Assembly: GCF_916700565.1 (NCBI RefSeq)
Contig: NZ_CAKAKO010000002.1
Span: 868,001 to 932,000 of the forward strand
DNA length: 64,000 nucleotides
Reading direction: 5' to 3'
Origin: Xenophilus sp. Marseille-Q4582
GTDB taxonomy: Bacteria; Pseudomonadota; Gammaproteobacteria; Burkholderiales; Burkholderiaceae_C
Part shown: positions 18,010 through 30,287 of the stretch, piece by piece
How the letters are laid out: each line of letters begins with the position of its first letter
Numbering within the stretch: position 1 is the first letter of the stretch
Translations under genes and position numbers: made by a program
The notes under the pieces: generated by a model
Database searches by the model: none
What the model was told of the DNA's origin: nothing
The model's input: the letters and a program-made list of their open reading frames with translations, nothing else

Positions 18010-19563
18010 ATGCAACTCAATCCCGCAGAAATTTCCGAGCTGATCAAGAGCCGCATTGAAGGCCTGGGCGTCAGCGCCGACATCCGCAATCAGGGCACCG
18101 TGGTCTCGGTGACCGACGGCATCGTGCGCATCCACGGCCTGTCCGACGTGATGCAGGGCGAAATGCTGGAATTCCCGGCCACCGCCTCGGGCCAGGCCAC
18201 CTACGGCCTGGCGCTGAACCTCGAGCGCGACTCCGTCGGCGCCGTGATTCTGGGCGAGTACGAACACATCTCCGAAGGCGACACCGTCAAGTGCACCGGC
18301 CGCATCCTGGAAGTGCCGGTCGGCCCCGAGCTGATCGGCCGCGTGGTGAACGCGCTGGGCCAGCCCATCGACGGCAAGGGCCCGATCAACGCCAAGCTGA
18401 CCGACGTGATCGAGAAGGTCGCACCCGGCGTGATCGCACGGAAGTCCGTCGACCAGCCGATGCAGACGGGCCTGAAGTCGATCGACTCCATGGTGCCCAT
18501 CGGCCGCGGCCAGCGCGAACTGATCATCGGCGACCGCCAGACCGGCAAGACGGCCGTCGCGATCGACACGATCATCAACCAGAAGGGTCAGAACATGACC
18601 TGCATCTACGTCGCGATCGGCCAGAAGGCTTCGTCGATCAAGAACGTGGTGCGTGCCCTGGAACAGGCCGGCGCGATGGACTACACCATCGTGGTGGCCG
18701 CATCGGCCTCCGAATCGGCCGCCATGCAGTACGTGTCGGCCTACTCGGGCTGCACGATGGGCGAATACTTCCGCGACCGCGGCCAGGACGCGCTGATCGT
18801 CTATGACGACCTGTCCAAGCAGGCCGTGGCGTACCGCCAGGTCTCGCTGCTGCTGCGCCGCCCGCCGGGCCGCGAAGCCTACCCCGGCGACGTGTTCTAC
18901 CTGCACAGCCGTCTGCTGGAGCGCGCCGCGCGCGTGAACGCCGACTACGTCGAAGCCTTCACCAAGGGCGAGGTCAAGGGCAAGACCGGTTCGCTGACGG
19001 CGCTGCCGATCATCGAGACGCAGGCCGGCGACGTGTCCGCCTTCGTGCCCACCAACGTGATCTCGATCACCGACGGCCAGATCTTCCTGGAAACCAGCCT
19101 GTTCAACGCCGGCATCCGCCCCGCCATCAACGCCGGTATCTCGGTGTCGCGCGTGGGTTCGTCTGCGCAGACGAAGGTCATCAAGGGCCTGTCCGGCGGT
19201 ATCCGTACCGACCTGGCGCAGTACCGCGAACTGGCGGCCTTCGCGCAGTTCGCCTCCGACCTGGACGCGTCGACCAAGAAGCAGCTGGACCGTGGCGCAC
19301 GCGTGACGGAACTGCTCAAGCAGACCCAGTACAGCCCGCTGCCGATCTCGCTCATGGGCGCGTCGCTGTTCGCCGTGAACAAGGGCTTCATGGACGACCT
19401 GGACGTGAAGAAGGTGCTTCCCTTCGAACATGGCCTGCACCAGTTCCTGAAGACCAGCCACGCCGCGCTGCTCGACAAGATCGAACAGGCCAAGGCCCTG
19501 GACAAGGACGCCGAAGCCGAGCTGACCGCCGCGATCACCGCGTTCAAGAAGTCCTTCGCCTGA
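18010..19563 (+). CDS. atpA: ATP synthase F1 subunit alpha
   Basis: Alpha is the non-catalytic nucleotide-binding subunit of the alpha3beta3 head. The 517-residue product has the N-terminal beta-barrel (about 25-95), the nucleotide-binding domain with Walker [10 protein letters not shown] (about 174-182) and the arginine-finger region near [17 protein letters not shown], followed by the helical C-terminal domain ending in [10 protein letters not shown]. The length (513 in E. coli) is as expected. A GAAAGAAGGAAAG ribosome region precedes the ATG. Confidence 0.98.
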   Translation: MQLNPAEISELIKSRIEGLGVSADIRNQGTVVSVTDGIVRIHGLSDVMQGEMLEFPATASGQATYGLALNLERDSVGAVILGEYEHISEGDTVKCTGRILEVPVGPELIGRVVNALGQPIDGKGPINAKLTDVIEKVAPGVIARKSVDQPMQTGLKSIDSMVPIGRGQRELIIGDRQTGKTAVAIDTIINQKGQNMTCIYVAIGQKASSIKNVVRALEQAGAMDYTIVVAASASESAAMQYVSAYSGCTMGEYFRDRGQDALIVYDDLSKQAVAYRQVSLLLRRPPGREAYPGDVFYLHSRLLERAARVNADYVEAFTKGEVKGKTGSLTALPIIETQAGDVSAFVPTNVISITDGQIFLETSLFNAGIRPAINAGISVSRVGSSAQTKVIKGLSGGIRTDLAQYRELAAFAQFASDLDASTKKQLDRGARVTELLKQTQYSPLPISLMGASLFAVNKGFMDDLDVKKVLPFEHGLHQFLKTSHAALLDKIEQAKALDKDAEAELTAAITAFKKSFA

Positions 19564-19598
19564 TGGCGGCCGGACAGGACAAGGCTTAAGGAGCATCG

Positions 19599-20477
19599 AT
19601 GGCAGCCGGCAAGGAAATCCGCGGCAAGATCAAATCGGTGGAGAACACCAAGAAGATCACCAAGGCCATGGAAATGGTGGCCGCGTCGAAGATGCGCAAG
19701 GCGCAGGACCGCATGCGTGCGGCCCGTCCCTACGCCGACAAGGTGCGCACCATCGCGGCGCACCTGAGCCAGGCCAATCCCGAGTACACCCACGCCTTCA
19801 TGAAGACCAACGACGCCAAGGTCGCGGGCTTCATCGTGGTGACGACGGACAAGGGCCTGTGCGGTGGCATGAACACCAACGTGCTGCGGGCCGTCACGGC
19901 CAAGCTGCGCGAGCTGCAGTCGGCCGGCGTGTCGACCGAGGCGGTGGCCATCGGCAACAAGGGCCTGGGCTTTCTCACGCGCATCGGCGCCAAGGTGGTC
20001 TCGCATGCCACGCAGCTGGGCGACACGCCGCACCTGGACAAGCTCATCGGGCCGGTCAAGGTGCTGCTGGACGCCTACGCGGAAGGCAAGATCAACGCGG
20101 TCTACCTGAGCTACACCAAGTTCATCAACACGATGCGCCAGGAGTCGGTGGTCGAGCAGCTGCTGCCGCTGAGCGCCGACGCACTGCAAGGCGAGAAGAC
20201 CCCCGGCCACAGCTGGGACTACATCTACGAGCCCGACGCGCAGACCGTCATCGACGAGCTGCTGGTGCGCTACGTGGAGTCGCTGGTCTACCAGGCCGTG
20301 GCCGAGAACATGGCGTCGGAGCAGTCCGCACGCATGGTGGCCATGAAGGCCGCCACCGACAATGCGGGCAACGTGATCAACGAGCTCAAGCTGGTCTACA
20401 ACAAGACCCGCCAGGCCGGCATCACGAAGGAACTGTCGGAGATCGTGGCCGGTGCGGCCGCGGCGACCGGCAACTGA
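19599..20477 (+). CDS. atpG: ATP synthase F1 subunit gamma
   Basis: Gamma is the central rotor shaft. The 292-residue protein begins [36 protein letters not shown], the conserved N-terminal coiled coil. It ends with the matching C-terminal helix [46 protein letters not shown]. The central Rossmann-like part includes [14 protein letters not shown]. Placement between atpA and atpD is canonical. Confidence 0.97.
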   Translation: MAAGKEIRGKIKSVENTKKITKAMEMVAASKMRKAQDRMRAARPYADKVRTIAAHLSQANPEYTHAFMKTNDAKVAGFIVVTTDKGLCGGMNTNVLRAVTAKLRELQSAGVSTEAVAIGNKGLGFLTRIGAKVVSHATQLGDTPHLDKLIGPVKVLLDAYAEGKINAVYLSYTKFINTMRQESVVEQLLPLSADALQGEKTPGHSWDYIYEPDAQTVIDELLVRYVESLVYQAVAENMASEQSARMVAMKAATDNAGNVINELKLVYNKTRQAGITKELSEIVAGAAAATGN

Positions 20478-21932
<1,455 letters not shown>

Positions 21933-21970
21933 AGCGGTGCATTCGGGCGATCCGCGTCGTTGCGGTGCTC

Positions 21971-21989
21971 GCCGTACTTGGTGTACGGC
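21971..21989 (+). repeat. Hairpin in the atpD-atpC spacer
   Basis: Within the 130-base spacer, GCCGTAC (21971-21977) pairs perfectly with GTACGGC (21983-21989) around a five-base loop. The flanking bases GCGCCGCGCCTCGCGGC (from about 21993) are also self-complementary. There is no T tract, so it is not a simple terminator. Such spacers in atp operons are usually only a few bases, suggesting an inserted palindromic repeat. Confidence 0.5.
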
Positions 21990-22062
21990 TGTGCGCCGCG
22001 CCTCGCGGCTCGTCCCGACTGCTTGCTTTCCGCAACTTTTTCCCTGATCCAAAGGAAGCTAC

Positions 22063-22482
22063 ATGGCCAACACCATTCAAGTCGATGTCGTCAGCGCAGA
22101 AGAGTCCATCTTCTCGGGGCAGGCTCGCTTCGTGGCGCTGCCCGGTGAAGCCGGCGAGCTCGGCATCTATCCGCGCCACACGCCGCTGATCACGCGCATC
22201 CGCCCGGGTGCCGTGCGCATCGAGACGGCCGAGGGCAACGAGGAGTTCGTGTTCGTGGCCGGCGGCATCCTCGAGGTGCAGCCCGATTCCGTCACCGTGC
22301 TGTCCGACACGGCCATCCGCGGCAGGGACCTGGACGACGAGAAGGCGAACCAGGCCAAGGCCGCGGCCGAAGAAGCGCTGAAGAACGCCAAGAGCGACAT
22401 CGACATCGCCATGGCCCAGTCCGAGCTGGCCGTGATGGCCGCCCAGATCGCCGCACTGCGCAAGTACCGCCAGAAGAAGTAA
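22063..22482 (+). CDS. atpC: ATP synthase F1 subunit epsilon
   Basis: Epsilon is a rotor subunit that couples and can inhibit ATP hydrolysis. The 139-residue protein has the N-terminal beta-sandwich ([39 protein letters not shown]) and the C-terminal two-helix inhibitory domain rich in Ala/Lys ([18 protein letters not shown]…). An AAAGGAAG ribosome site precedes the ATG. It closes the operon, with a strong terminator about 35 bases beyond the stop. Confidence 0.97.
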   Translation: MANTIQVDVVSAEESIFSGQARFVALPGEAGELGIYPRHTPLITRIRPGAVRIETAEGNEEFVFVAGGILEVQPDSVTVLSDTAIRGRDLDDEKANQAKAAAEEALKNAKSDIDIAMAQSELAVMAAQIAALRKYRQKK

Positions 22483-22515
22483 GCGGCCTTCGCCGCCGCT
22501 CGCCTTCGGGCCTGG

Positions 22516-22545
22516 AAGCCAGTCAGTTCGCTGACTGGCTTTTTC
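22516..22545 (+). terminator. Rho-independent terminator of the atp operon
   Basis: AAGCCAGTCAG (22516-22526) pairs perfectly with CTGACTGGCTT (22531-22541) across a TTCG tetraloop, followed by a T-rich tract. The 11-bp stem, UUCG loop and T run make this one of the clearest intrinsic terminators in the window. Confidence 0.95.
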
Positions 22546-22691
22546 TTTGGGCGGTGCGCACGCCAGCCTTGGTCTTTTGCTCAAGAATGGCCAAAGTTAG
22601 GCCTTGTTTGTGCGAAGTCGGCCGCCTAGCATCCGTGCATCGACGCCGCCCTTGAGCGGCGCCTCACACGAACGCACGGAGACAACGCCGC

Positions 22692-23894
22692 ATGGCGCCC
22701 TGGAACGGCCTTTCCGCCGGTGAGCTGGAATTGCTGTCGACCACCTTCTGGTCGGCCGGCGGCTCCCGCCATGGCATGGCCGAGCGCCTGGGCTTCTCGC
22801 GCAGCAAGGCCAATGCACTGATCGCGGGCCTGATCGCCCAGGGCCTGCTGGCCGAGGCCGGTCCGCGCGCGTCCACCGGCGGCCGCCGCCCCGAGCACCT
22901 GTGCCTGCATGCCGACCTGGGCGTGCTCGGGGTCGTGGACATCGGCGCCACCAGCCTCGACGTGGCCGTGCTGCAGCCCGACCTCACGGTGCTCGCGCGC
23001 CATGCCGAAGCCATCGACGTGCGCGAAGGCCCCGGCGTGGTGCTGGCGCGCGTGCGCCAGCGCCTGCGCGAGCTGCTGCAGGGCCAGGGCATTTCGCCGC
23101 GCCGCGTGCTGGGCATCGGCATGGGCGTGCCCGGCCCGGTGAACTTCGAGGCCGGCCAGCTCGTCAATCCTCCGCTGATGCCGGGCTGGGACAGCTTCTC
23201 CATCCGCGACTACCTGCGCGAGGACTACGCGGCGCCGGTCTTCGTCGACAACGACGTGAACCTGATGGCGCTGGGCGAGCTGTGGCGCCTGCAGCGCCAG
23301 CTGTCCAACTTCCTCGTGATCAAAGTCGGCACCGGCATCGGCTGTGGCATCGTCTGCCACGGCGAGGTGTACCGCGGCGCGGCCGGCTCGGCCGGCGACG
23401 TGGGCCACATCTGCGTGGACCCGCAGGGGCCGCGCTGCCACTGCGGCAACGTGGGCTGCGTGGAAACGATGGCTGCCGGCCCCGCCATCGTGCGCATGGC
23501 GCAGGCGGCGGCGGAACGCGGCGAGTCGCCCGCGCTGGCCGCCGTGCTGCGCACCCAGGGCCGCATCGAGGCCGTCGACGTCGGCCATGCCAGCCGCGCG
23601 GGCGACGTGGCGGCCAACGCCATCATCCAGCGCGCGGGCAACCTGATCGGCCAGATGCTCGCGTCGGTGGTCAATTTCTTCAACCCCTCGCACGTGTTCA
23701 TCGGCGGCGGCATCACGCAGATCGGCCCGCTGTTCCTCGCGGCCGTGCGCCAGAGCGTCTACCAGCGCTCGCTCGCCCTGTCGACGCGGCACCTGGAGAT
23801 CCAGTACACGCCGCTGGGCACCGACGCGGGCGTGATCGGCGCCGGTGTGCTGGCCATGCACGAGACGCTCAAGGTGCGCGGCGTGGCGCCGTGA
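22692..23894 (+). CDS. ROK-family transcriptional regulator of a sugar ABC system
   Basis: This 400-residue protein has an N-terminal winged helix-turn-helix (about 5-60, MAERLGFSRSKANALIAGLIAQGLL) fused to a ROK sugar-kinase-like domain. The latter shows the phosphate-binding start GVVDIGATSLDVAV, the GMGVPGPVNF strand and the zinc motif CHCGNVGCVET (C-x-C-x2-x-G-C-x-E). It is 14 bases upstream of a sugar ABC ATPase, indicating a local regulator that senses the transported sugar, like XylR or NagC. The repressor sense is inferred. Confidence 0.9.
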   Translation: MAPWNGLSAGELELLSTTFWSAGGSRHGMAERLGFSRSKANALIAGLIAQGLLAEAGPRASTGGRRPEHLCLHADLGVLGVVDIGATSLDVAVLQPDLTVLARHAEAIDVREGPGVVLARVRQRLRELLQGQGISPRRVLGIGMGVPGPVNFEAGQLVNPPLMPGWDSFSIRDYLREDYAAPVFVDNDVNLMALGELWRLQRQLSNFLVIKVGTGIGCGIVCHGEVYRGAAGSAGDVGHICVDPQGPRCHCGNVGCVETMAAGPAIVRMAQAAAERGESPALAAVLRTQGRIEAVDVGHASRAGDVAANAIIQRAGNLIGQMLASVVNFFNPSHVFIGGGITQIGPLFLAAVRQSVYQRSLALSTRHLEIQYTPLGTDAGVIGAGVLAMHETLKVRGVAP

Positions 23895-23908
23895 CGCAGG
23901 ACCGACGC

Positions 23909-25438
23909 ATGACTTCCTCAACGATCCCGAAGCCCTCCGTCGCCGTCGATTTCGATGCGATCACCAAGGCCTTCGGCCCCGTGCAGGTGCTGCATGGCGT
24001 GAGCTTCGCGCTGCCGCCGGGGCGCGTGATCGGCCTGCTGGGCGAGAACGGCGCCGGCAAGTCCACGCTGATGAAGATCCTGGGCGGCTACGAAGCACCC
24101 ACGGGCGGCGCGCTGCGCATCAACGGCGTGGCCCGGCATTTCCGCAGCTCGCGCGATGCCGAGGCGCTGGGCATCGTGCTGATCCACCAGGAATTCAACC
24201 TGGCCGAAGACCTGAGCATCGCGGACAACATCTTCCTCGGCCACGAGAAGCGCAAGGGCCTCTTCCTGGACGACCGCGCCATGCACGCAGAAGCCGCCGC
24301 GGCCCTCGCGCAGGTGGGCCTGCCGATCGATCCGGCCACCAAGGTGCGCCGCCTGATCGTGGCCGAGAAGCAGCTGGTCGAGATCGCCAAGGCCCTGGCC
24401 CGGCGCGCGCGCCTGCTGATCATGGACGAGCCCACGGCCACGCTCACGCCGGGCGAGACCGAGCGCCTGTTCAAGCTCATCGCGCAACTGCGCGCCGACG
24501 GCGTGACCATCGTCTACATCTCGCACAAGCTCGACGAGGTGGAGCGCGTGACCGACGAGGTAGTGGTGATGCGCGACGGCCGCTTCGTCACGCGCGAGGC
24601 GACGCAAAAGCTCACGCGCCACCAGATGGCCAACCTGATGGTCGGCCGCGAGATCGCCGACCTGTATCCGCCGCGCGACCCCGTGGCGACCGACCGCGCA
24701 CCGGCGCTGCGCGTGCGCGGCTTCACGGTGCCGGGCTGGGCGCAGCAGGTGGATTTCGAGGTACGGCCCGGCGAGATCCTGGGCTTCGCCGGCCTCGTCG
24801 GCGCGGGCCGCACCGAACTGTTCGAAGGCCTGCTGGGCCTGCGCCCCGCGAGCGGCGAGGTGCAGCTGCAGGGCCGCGCCGTACAGCTGCGCTCGCCGCG
24901 CCAGGCCGCCGACCAGGGCCTGACCTACCTCAGCGAAGACCGCAAGGGCAAAGGTCTGCACGTGGCCTTCGGCCTGCGCCAGAACCTCACGCTGATGGCC
25001 CTGGAGCGCCATGTCCAGCCCTGGCTGCAGCCGGCCAGCGAGCGCGCGGCGCTGGATGCCGCGGTGAAGGACTTCGGCATCCGCACCGGCTCGCTCGACG
25101 TGCGCGCCGCTTCGCTGTCGGGCGGCAACCAGCAGAAGCTCGCGCTGGCCAAGGTGCTGCATCCGCAGCCCAAGGTGGTGGTGCTCGACGAGCCCACGCG
25201 CGGCGTGGACGTGGGCGCCAAGCGCGACATCTATTTCCTGATCCAGCGGCTGGCGCGCGAAGGCCTGGCCGTGATCGTCGTCTCCTCCGAACTCATGGAG
25301 CTGATCGGCCTTGCGCACCGCGTGGCCGTGATGCGCGCCGGCCGCCTGGTGGCCACGCTGCCGGCCGAACACCTGAGCGAGGAAGAACTCATTGCGCACG
25401 CGACCGGCACCGCCGCTTCAGACCATGTCCCAGCCTGA
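23909..25438 (+). CDS. Sugar ABC transporter, tandem ATP-binding protein (RbsA/MglA type)
   Basis: This 509-residue ATPase has two ABC domains. The first shows Walker [10 protein letters not shown] (about 48-56), a Q-loop and Walker [13 protein letters not shown]. The second lacks a standard Walker A ([12 protein letters not shown]) but keeps the signature [15 protein letters not shown] and Walker [15 protein letters not shown], the asymmetry typical of RbsA/MglA/XylG. It powers monosaccharide import with the downstream permease, whose ATG overlaps its last codons by 14 bases. Confidence 0.94.
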   Translation: MTSSTIPKPSVAVDFDAITKAFGPVQVLHGVSFALPPGRVIGLLGENGAGKSTLMKILGGYEAPTGGALRINGVARHFRSSRDAEALGIVLIHQEFNLAEDLSIADNIFLGHEKRKGLFLDDRAMHAEAAAALAQVGLPIDPATKVRRLIVAEKQLVEIAKALARRARLLIMDEPTATLTPGETERLFKLIAQLRADGVTIVYISHKLDEVERVTDEVVVMRDGRFVTREATQKLTRHQMANLMVGREIADLYPPRDPVATDRAPALRVRGFTVPGWAQQVDFEVRPGEILGFAGLVGAGRTELFEGLLGLRPASGEVQLQGRAVQLRSPRQAADQGLTYLSEDRKGKGLHVAFGLRQNLTLMALERHVQPWLQPASERAALDAAVKDFGIRTGSLDVRAASLSGGNQQKLALAKVLHPQPKVVVLDEPTRGVDVGAKRDIYFLIQRLAREGLAVIVVSSELMELIGLAHRVAVMRAGRLVATLPAEHLSEEELIAHATGTAASDHVPA

Positions 25439-26453
25439 TCCGACCCCCCTCTCCGCCGCCGCCGAAGGCGCGGCGCACCGCGCCGAGGCCGCCCCGCGCT
25501 GGACCGAGCGCCTGCACGGCTTCGGCCCGGTCATCGGCCTGGTGCTGCTGTGCATCGCGGGCGCGCTGCTCAACAGCGACTTCGCGACGCCCGAGAACGC
25601 GATGAACGTGCTCACCCGCACGGCCTTCATCGGCATCATCGCGGTGGGCATGTGCTTCGTCATCATCTCGGGCGGGATCGACCTGTCGGTGGGCTCGATG
25701 GCGGCGCTGATCGCGGGCAGCGTGATCATGTTCATCAACTGGGCCGGCCCCGCCAGCGGCTCGCCGATGCTCGCGGTGGTGCTGGGCGCGGCGCTCGCGG
25801 TGCTGCTGGGCGCGGTCTTCGGCCTCGCCCACGGCCTGCTCATCACCAAGGGCCGCATCGAGCCCTTCATCGTCACGCTGGGCACGCTGGGCATCTTCCG
25901 CGCCTACCTGACCTACTTCGCCGACGGCGGCGCGCTCACGCTGGACAACGAATTCGCCGACCTCTACGCGCCCGTGTACTACGGCAGCCTGCTGGGCATC
26001 CCGGTGCCGGTGTGGGTCTTCGCGGCGGTGGCCGTGCTGGGGGGCGTCATCCTCAACCGCACGGCCTACGGGCGCTACGTGCAGGCCATCGGCTCGAACG
26101 AACAGGTGGCGCGCTACGCGGCCGTGGACGTGGACCGCGTGAAGATCCTCACCTACGCGCTGCTGGGCGTGTGCGTGGGCATCGCCACGCTGCTGTACGT
26201 GCCGCGCCTGGGCTCGGCCTCGCCCACCACGGGCCTGCTGTGGGAGCTGGAAGCCATCGCCGCCGTGATCGTGGGCGGCACGGCGCTCAAGGGCGGTGCC
26301 GGCAGCATCAGCGGCACCGTGGTCGGCGCCATCCTGCTCTCGGTCATCAGCAACATCCTGAACCTCACCAGCATCATCAGCGTGTACCTCAACGCGGCGG
26401 TGCAGGGCTTCGTGATCATCGTCGTCGCGTTCCTCCAGCGCGGCCGCCGCTAG
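25425..26453 (+). CDS. Sugar ABC transporter permease (RbsC type)
   Basis: This 342-residue inner-membrane permease of the BPD_transp_2 family has about eight to ten hydrophobic helices. Conserved blocks are [17 protein letters not shown] (about 78-94), [25 protein letters not shown], and the coupling region [28 protein letters not shown], with [25 protein letters not shown] near the C-terminus. The start at 25425 lies inside the ATPase gene, implying translational coupling. It forms a dimer with the RbsA-like ATPase. Confidence 0.94.
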   Translation: MSQPDPTPLSAAAEGAAHRAEAAPRWTERLHGFGPVIGLVLLCIAGALLNSDFATPENAMNVLTRTAFIGIIAVGMCFVIISGGIDLSVGSMAALIAGSVIMFINWAGPASGSPMLAVVLGAALAVLLGAVFGLAHGLLITKGRIEPFIVTLGTLGIFRAYLTYFADGGALTLDNEFADLYAPVYYGSLLGIPVPVWVFAAVAVLGGVILNRTAYGRYVQAIGSNEQVARYAAVDVDRVKILTYALLGVCVGIATLLYVPRLGSASPTTGLLWELEAIAAVIVGGTALKGGAGSISGTVVGAILLSVISNILNLTSIISVYLNAAVQGFVIIVVAFLQRGRR

Positions 26454-26517
26454 CCGGCTGCCGCGCCTTTTTCCTGTGTCTTTCCCCGTCCGTGAATCCC
26501 AACCAAGGAGACTCTGC

Positions 26518-27483
26518 ATGAACCGCATCACCCGCCGCATCGCGCTCAGCGCCGTGGCCGCCGCCGCCGCTGTCGCGGCCCTGCCCGCGCTGGCTGCCGA
26601 AAAAGTGAACCTCGGCGTGTCCATCCCGGCCGCCACCCACAGCTTCATGGGCGGCATCAACTACTGGGCCAACCAGGCCAAGAAAGACCTGGAGAAGCAG
26701 CACAAGGACCTGAAGATCACGATCAAGACGGCCGCCAACGCGCCCGAGCAGGCCAACCAGCTGCAGGACCTGTCCACCGTCACCAAGATCAACGCGCTGG
26801 TCGTCTTCCCCTTCGAGTCGGCGGCGCTGACCAAGCCGGTCGCGCAGGTCAAGGCCAAGGGCGCCTATGTCACGGTGGTCGACCGCGGCCTGACCGACAC
26901 CAGCGCGCAGGACGCCTACGTCGCCGGCGACAACACCGCCTTCGGCCGCATCCCGGCCGAATACATCGCCAAGAAGCTCAATGGCAAGGGCAACGTGGTG
27001 GCGCTGCGCGGCATCGCGACCACGCTGGACAACGAGCGCATGGACGCCTTCAACGCCGTGCTCAAGAACTACCCCGACATCAAGCTGCTGGATGCCAAGT
27101 ACGCCAACTGGAACCGCGACGACGCCTTCAAGGTCACGCAGGACTACCTGACGCGCTTCAAGGAGATCGACGCCATCTGGGCGGCCGACGACGACATGGC
27201 CGTGGGCGTGCTCAAGGCCATCGAGCAGGCCAAGCGCAACGACATCAAGATCGTGTTCGGCGGCGCCGGCGCCAAGGGCGCCGTGAAGACGCTGATCGAC
27301 AACAGCGATCCGCGCATCCAGGCCAACGTGAGCTACTCGCCCAAGTTCATCTACGACGCGATCAAGCTCACGGCCGAGGCACGGCTGAAGGGCGAGAAGC
27401 TGCCGGCGACGACCATCATCCCGTCGGTGCTGATCACCAAGGAAAACGCCAAGGACTTCTACCACCCGAACTCGCCGTTCTGA
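26518..27483 (+). CDS. Periplasmic sugar-binding protein (RbsB-like)
   Basis: This 321-residue secreted protein has a Sec signal peptide (basic MNRITRRIALS, Ala-rich core, cleavage near ALA|AEKVNLGV). The mature type I periplasmic binding fold begins VNLGVSIPAATHSFMGGINYW and includes INALVVFPFESAALTKPVAQVKAKGAYVTVVDRG, the ligand cleft strand pattern of pentose/hexose-binding proteins (ribose, allose, xylose). An AAGGAG ribosome site supports the ATG. It is the third transporter component; the actual sugar is unknown. Confidence 0.93.
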   Translation: MNRITRRIALSAVAAAAAVAALPALAAEKVNLGVSIPAATHSFMGGINYWANQAKKDLEKQHKDLKITIKTAANAPEQANQLQDLSTVTKINALVVFPFESAALTKPVAQVKAKGAYVTVVDRGLTDTSAQDAYVAGDNTAFGRIPAEYIAKKLNGKGNVVALRGIATTLDNERMDAFNAVLKNYPDIKLLDAKYANWNRDDAFKVTQDYLTRFKEIDAIWAADDDMAVGVLKAIEQAKRNDIKIVFGGAGAKGAVKTLIDNSDPRIQANVSYSPKFIYDAIKLTAEARLKGEKLPATTIIPSVLITKENAKDFYHPNSPF

Positions 27484-27534
27484 CCGGCGCGCCGCGCCGG
27501 CGGCTCCCGGGCGCTCGGTGCCGTTGCGCCCGGG
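27484..27534 (+). terminator. GC-rich hairpins after the binding-protein gene
   Basis: A palindromic CCGGCGCG/CGCGCCGG region directly after the stop is followed by CCCGGGCG (27506-27513) pairing with CGCCCGGG (27527-27534). No T tract follows, so it may act as a stabilising 3' stem-loop that favours binding-protein mRNA, or as a weak terminator. Confidence 0.35.
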
Positions 27535-27639
27535 CGTGCGGCCGGCGGTCGCGGCCTGCGGCGGCACGGGCGGCCCCCCCGCTGCGTGCCGCTCCCGTCT
27601 CGTGCAAACGCACGGCCTCGTTCTTCCAGGAGTCCCTCC

Positions 27640-28077
27640 ATGCCGATCCGTCCCGCCCTGATTCCCTGCCTGCGCTATGCCGACGCGCCCGCCGCCATCG
27701 ACTTCCTGTGCCACGCCTTCGGCTTCGAGCGGCGGGTGGTCTACACGGACGAGCAGGACGCCTCGGTCGTGCACCATGCCGAGCTGCTGCTGCACGGGCA
27801 CATGGTGATGCTGGGCTCCGACCGGCCCGGCGAGGTGCGCGATCGCTACCGCTGGAAGACGCCGCAGCAGGCGGGCGGCATCACGCAGTGCATCTATGCC
27901 GTGATCGCCGACCCCGACGCGCACTGCGCCCGCGCCCGCGCGGCCGGTGCCGAGATCCTGACCGAGCCCCACGACAACGAGGGCTACCCGGGCCGCAGCT
28001 ACGACGCGCGCGACCCCGGTGGCCATGTGTGGAACTTCGGCAGCTACGACCCCTTCGACGACACGGCGACGCCCTGA
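27640..28077 (+). CDS. VOC-superfamily (glyoxalase/bleomycin-resistance-like) protein
   Basis: This 145-residue protein has two beta-alpha-beta-beta-beta modules. The N-terminal [26 protein letters not shown] and the C-terminal [31 protein letters not shown] segment (visible as [19 protein letters not shown]) are characteristic of the PhnB/Glo_EDI_BRP group. A CCAGGAG ribosome site supports the ATG at 27640. VOC proteins include dioxygenases, isomerases and resistance proteins; the reaction is not deducible. It is placed between the sugar transporter and a sugar dehydrogenase, so it may be part of the same catabolic unit. Confidence 0.83.
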   Translation: MPIRPALIPCLRYADAPAAIDFLCHAFGFERRVVYTDEQDASVVHHAELLLHGHMVMLGSDRPGEVRDRYRWKTPQQAGGITQCIYAVIADPDAHCARARAAGAEILTEPHDNEGYPGRSYDARDPGGHVWNFGSYDPFDDTATP

Positions 28078-28120
28078 AGGCCGCACGCTCCCCGTTCTTT
28101 TTCTTCAAGTGACCGCTCCG

Positions 28121-29293
28121 ATGACTGCCCCTGCCGCCTCCTCGATCCGACCGCTGCGCTATGCCATGGTGGGCGGCGGGCAGGGGGCCTTCATCGGCGC
28201 GGTGCACCGCCATGCGCTGGCCCTCGATGGCCAGGCGCAACTGGTGGCGGGCGCGCTGTCGTCCACGCCGGAGAAGGCACGCGCCTCGGGTCAGGCCCTG
28301 GGCCTGGCCGACGACCGCAACCACGGCAGCTGGCAGGCGCTGCTGGCCGACGAGCAGCGGCGGCCCGCGCACGAGCGCGTGGACTTCGTGGTGATCGTCA
28401 CGCCCAACCACGTGCATTTCCCGGTCGCGCAGGCCTTCGTGGAAGCGGGCTTCCATGTCGTGTGCGACAAGCCCCTGGTGCACACGCGCGAACAGGCCGA
28501 CGCGCTGGTGGCCGCCGTGGCGCGCCAGGGCACGGTCTTCGGCGTGACCTACAACTACAGCGGCTACCCGATGGTGCGCCAGGCCCGCGACATGGTGCGC
28601 GCGGGCGAACTGGGCACCGTGCGCAAGGTGGTGGTCGAATACACGCAGGGCTGGCTGGCCACCGCGCTGGAAGGCGAGGGCAACAAGCAGGCCGGCTGGC
28701 GCACCGACCCCGCCCGCAGCGGCGCGGCCGGTGCCATCGGCGACATCGGCTCGCATGCCGAGAACCTCGTGGCCACCGTCACCGGCCTGGAGATCGAAGC
28801 GATCTGCGCCGACCTGGGCGCGCTGGTGCCCGGCCGTGCGCTGGACGACGACGCGAGCCTGCTGCTGCGCTTTGCGGGCGGCGCGCGCGGCGTGCTGGTC
28901 GCCTCGCAGATCAGCACCGGCAAGGAGAACGACCTGCGCCTGCGCGTGAGCGGCACGCGCGGCACGCTGGAATGGCGGCAGGAGCGGCCCAGCGAACTGC
29001 GGCATTGGCCCGACGACGGGCCGCAGCGCGTGCTCACGCGCGGCGCGCCCTGGCTCAGCCCTTCGGCGCAACGGGCCAGCCGCATCCCGGCCGGCCACCC
29101 CGAAGGCTTCATCGAGGCCTTCGCCAACGTCTACGCGGGCGTGATCGCCGACATCCGCGCGCGCCAGGCCGGCCGCCGGGCCGATGCACTGGAGGCCGAC
29201 TACCCGCGCGTGGAAGACGGCGCGCGCGGCGTGCGCTTCATCGAGCGCACGGTCGCCTCGGCGGCCAGCGCGCAGAAGTGGACGGCCTGGTAG
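28121..29293 (+). CDS. Gfo/Idh/MocA-family sugar oxidoreductase
   Basis: This NAD(P)-dependent dehydrogenase has about 390 residues. The Rossmann start [20 protein letters not shown] and [28 protein letters not shown] with the catalytic-region EKP variant DKP are diagnostic of the Gfo/Idh/MocA family. The C-terminal alpha/beta domain includes GGWRTDP-type text ([29 protein letters not shown]) with the conserved DIGSH. The ATG at 28121 is used; a GTG at 28110 would add four residues. Together with the upstream transporter it suggests oxidation of an imported sugar or cyclitol. Confidence 0.92.
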   Translation: MTAPAASSIRPLRYAMVGGGQGAFIGAVHRHALALDGQAQLVAGALSSTPEKARASGQALGLADDRNHGSWQALLADEQRRPAHERVDFVVIVTPNHVHFPVAQAFVEAGFHVVCDKPLVHTREQADALVAAVARQGTVFGVTYNYSGYPMVRQARDMVRAGELGTVRKVVVEYTQGWLATALEGEGNKQAGWRTDPARSGAAGAIGDIGSHAENLVATVTGLEIEAICADLGALVPGRALDDDASLLLRFAGGARGVLVASQISTGKENDLRLRVSGTRGTLEWRQERPSELRHWPDDGPQRVLTRGAPWLSPSAQRASRIPAGHPEGFIEAFANVYAGVIADIRARQAGRRADALEADYPRVEDGARGVRFIERTVASAASAQKWTAW

Positions 29294-29486
29294 GCGCCGC
29301 GCGCTTCGCCGCGCGGGCGGGCGTGCCCGATCGCGTTGCCCGCGCGCCATGCGCAGGCGCACGGCGCTGCCGGCACACGCCTATGGCGAAGGCGGTATAG
29401 GCGCGCGCCGCGGCGCTCGGTACAACGGCCAGCTTCCGCGGCCCGCGCCGCGGCTCTGCCTGTCCCATGCCTGCCGGAGCCCGTCC

Positions 29487-30182
29487 ATGTCCCTGTCTTT
29501 TCCTTTGCTGGTCCGCGCGGGCCTGGCCGCCGCCCTGGGGGCGGCCGGTGCGGCCGTGCTGGCCGGCCCCGGATTTCCGCCCCGCAAGCCCGGCCTGTGG
29601 GAAATGCGCTCCGTGCAGAAGGCCGGCGCGAAGGAGGCGATGACCGTGCAGCAATGCGCCGACAGCGCCACCGACAAGGCGCTGCAGGAATACGGCCTCG
29701 CGCAGCCGCAGATGAACCGCAAGTTCTGCAAGGAAGAGATGCGCAACGAGGCCGGCAAGATGCTCGTGCACACCGAGACCTGCAGGCAGAGCGGCACCAC
29801 GATGACGCGCCGCATCGTCATTTCGGGTGATTTCAACGTGGCCTACCGCGTCGAGTCGCACACCGTGTACGACCCGAAGCCGCGCACGCCGCCGCCCGAC
29901 GAGGACCTGGTGGCCGACATGCGCTGGCTGGGCGCCTGCCCCGCCGGCATGAAGCCCGGCGACATGATGCTGCCGGGCGGCATGAAGGTGAACGTGCAGG
30001 ACATGACCCGCATGGGCGCCCTGGCCGGCCAGCTGATGCGCACCGGTCCCGACGCGAAGGCCGGCGAGATGACGCTGCCCGATGGCACCCAGGTCGACCT
30101 GGAAGCCATGAAGCGCATGGCGGCCGAGATGCACAAGCAGATGGGGCCCGCCGCGCGCGGCGCGGGAAACACGGGCAAGTAG
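29487..30182 (+). CDS. DUF3617 exported protein
   Basis: This 231-residue protein has a signal peptide (MSLSFPLLVRAGLAAALGAAGAAVLA) and then the DUF3617 opening PGFPPRKPGLWEMRSVQ. It has paired cysteines (QQCADSAT…FCKEEM…ETCRQSG…GACPAG). The C-terminal half carries two short Met-rich repeats (MLPGGMKVNVQDMTRM and MTLPDGTQVDLEAMKRM), which look like an internal duplication. The function of the family is unknown; location is inferred to be periplasmic. Confidence 0.85.
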   Translation: MSLSFPLLVRAGLAAALGAAGAAVLAGPGFPPRKPGLWEMRSVQKAGAKEAMTVQQCADSATDKALQEYGLAQPQMNRKFCKEEMRNEAGKMLVHTETCRQSGTTMTRRIVISGDFNVAYRVESHTVYDPKPRTPPPDEDLVADMRWLGACPAGMKPGDMMLPGGMKVNVQDMTRMGALAGQLMRTGPDAKAGEMTLPDGTQVDLEAMKRMAAEMHKQMGPAARGAGNTGK

Positions 30183-30287
30183 GCCCCTCGCCTCGGAGGC
30201 GCGCCAGCCGGCTTGGCCTCTTTTCCGACACCGCGCGCGCCGCGCCCTGGCGGATGATGGCGCATCGCCCGACGCCCCGCGCCCCGC

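Noticed and set aside
22560..22600. Possible operator GGCC-N7-GGCC upstream of the ROK gene
   Set aside because: The half-sites are only four GC bases, too weak to separate from background in this genome.
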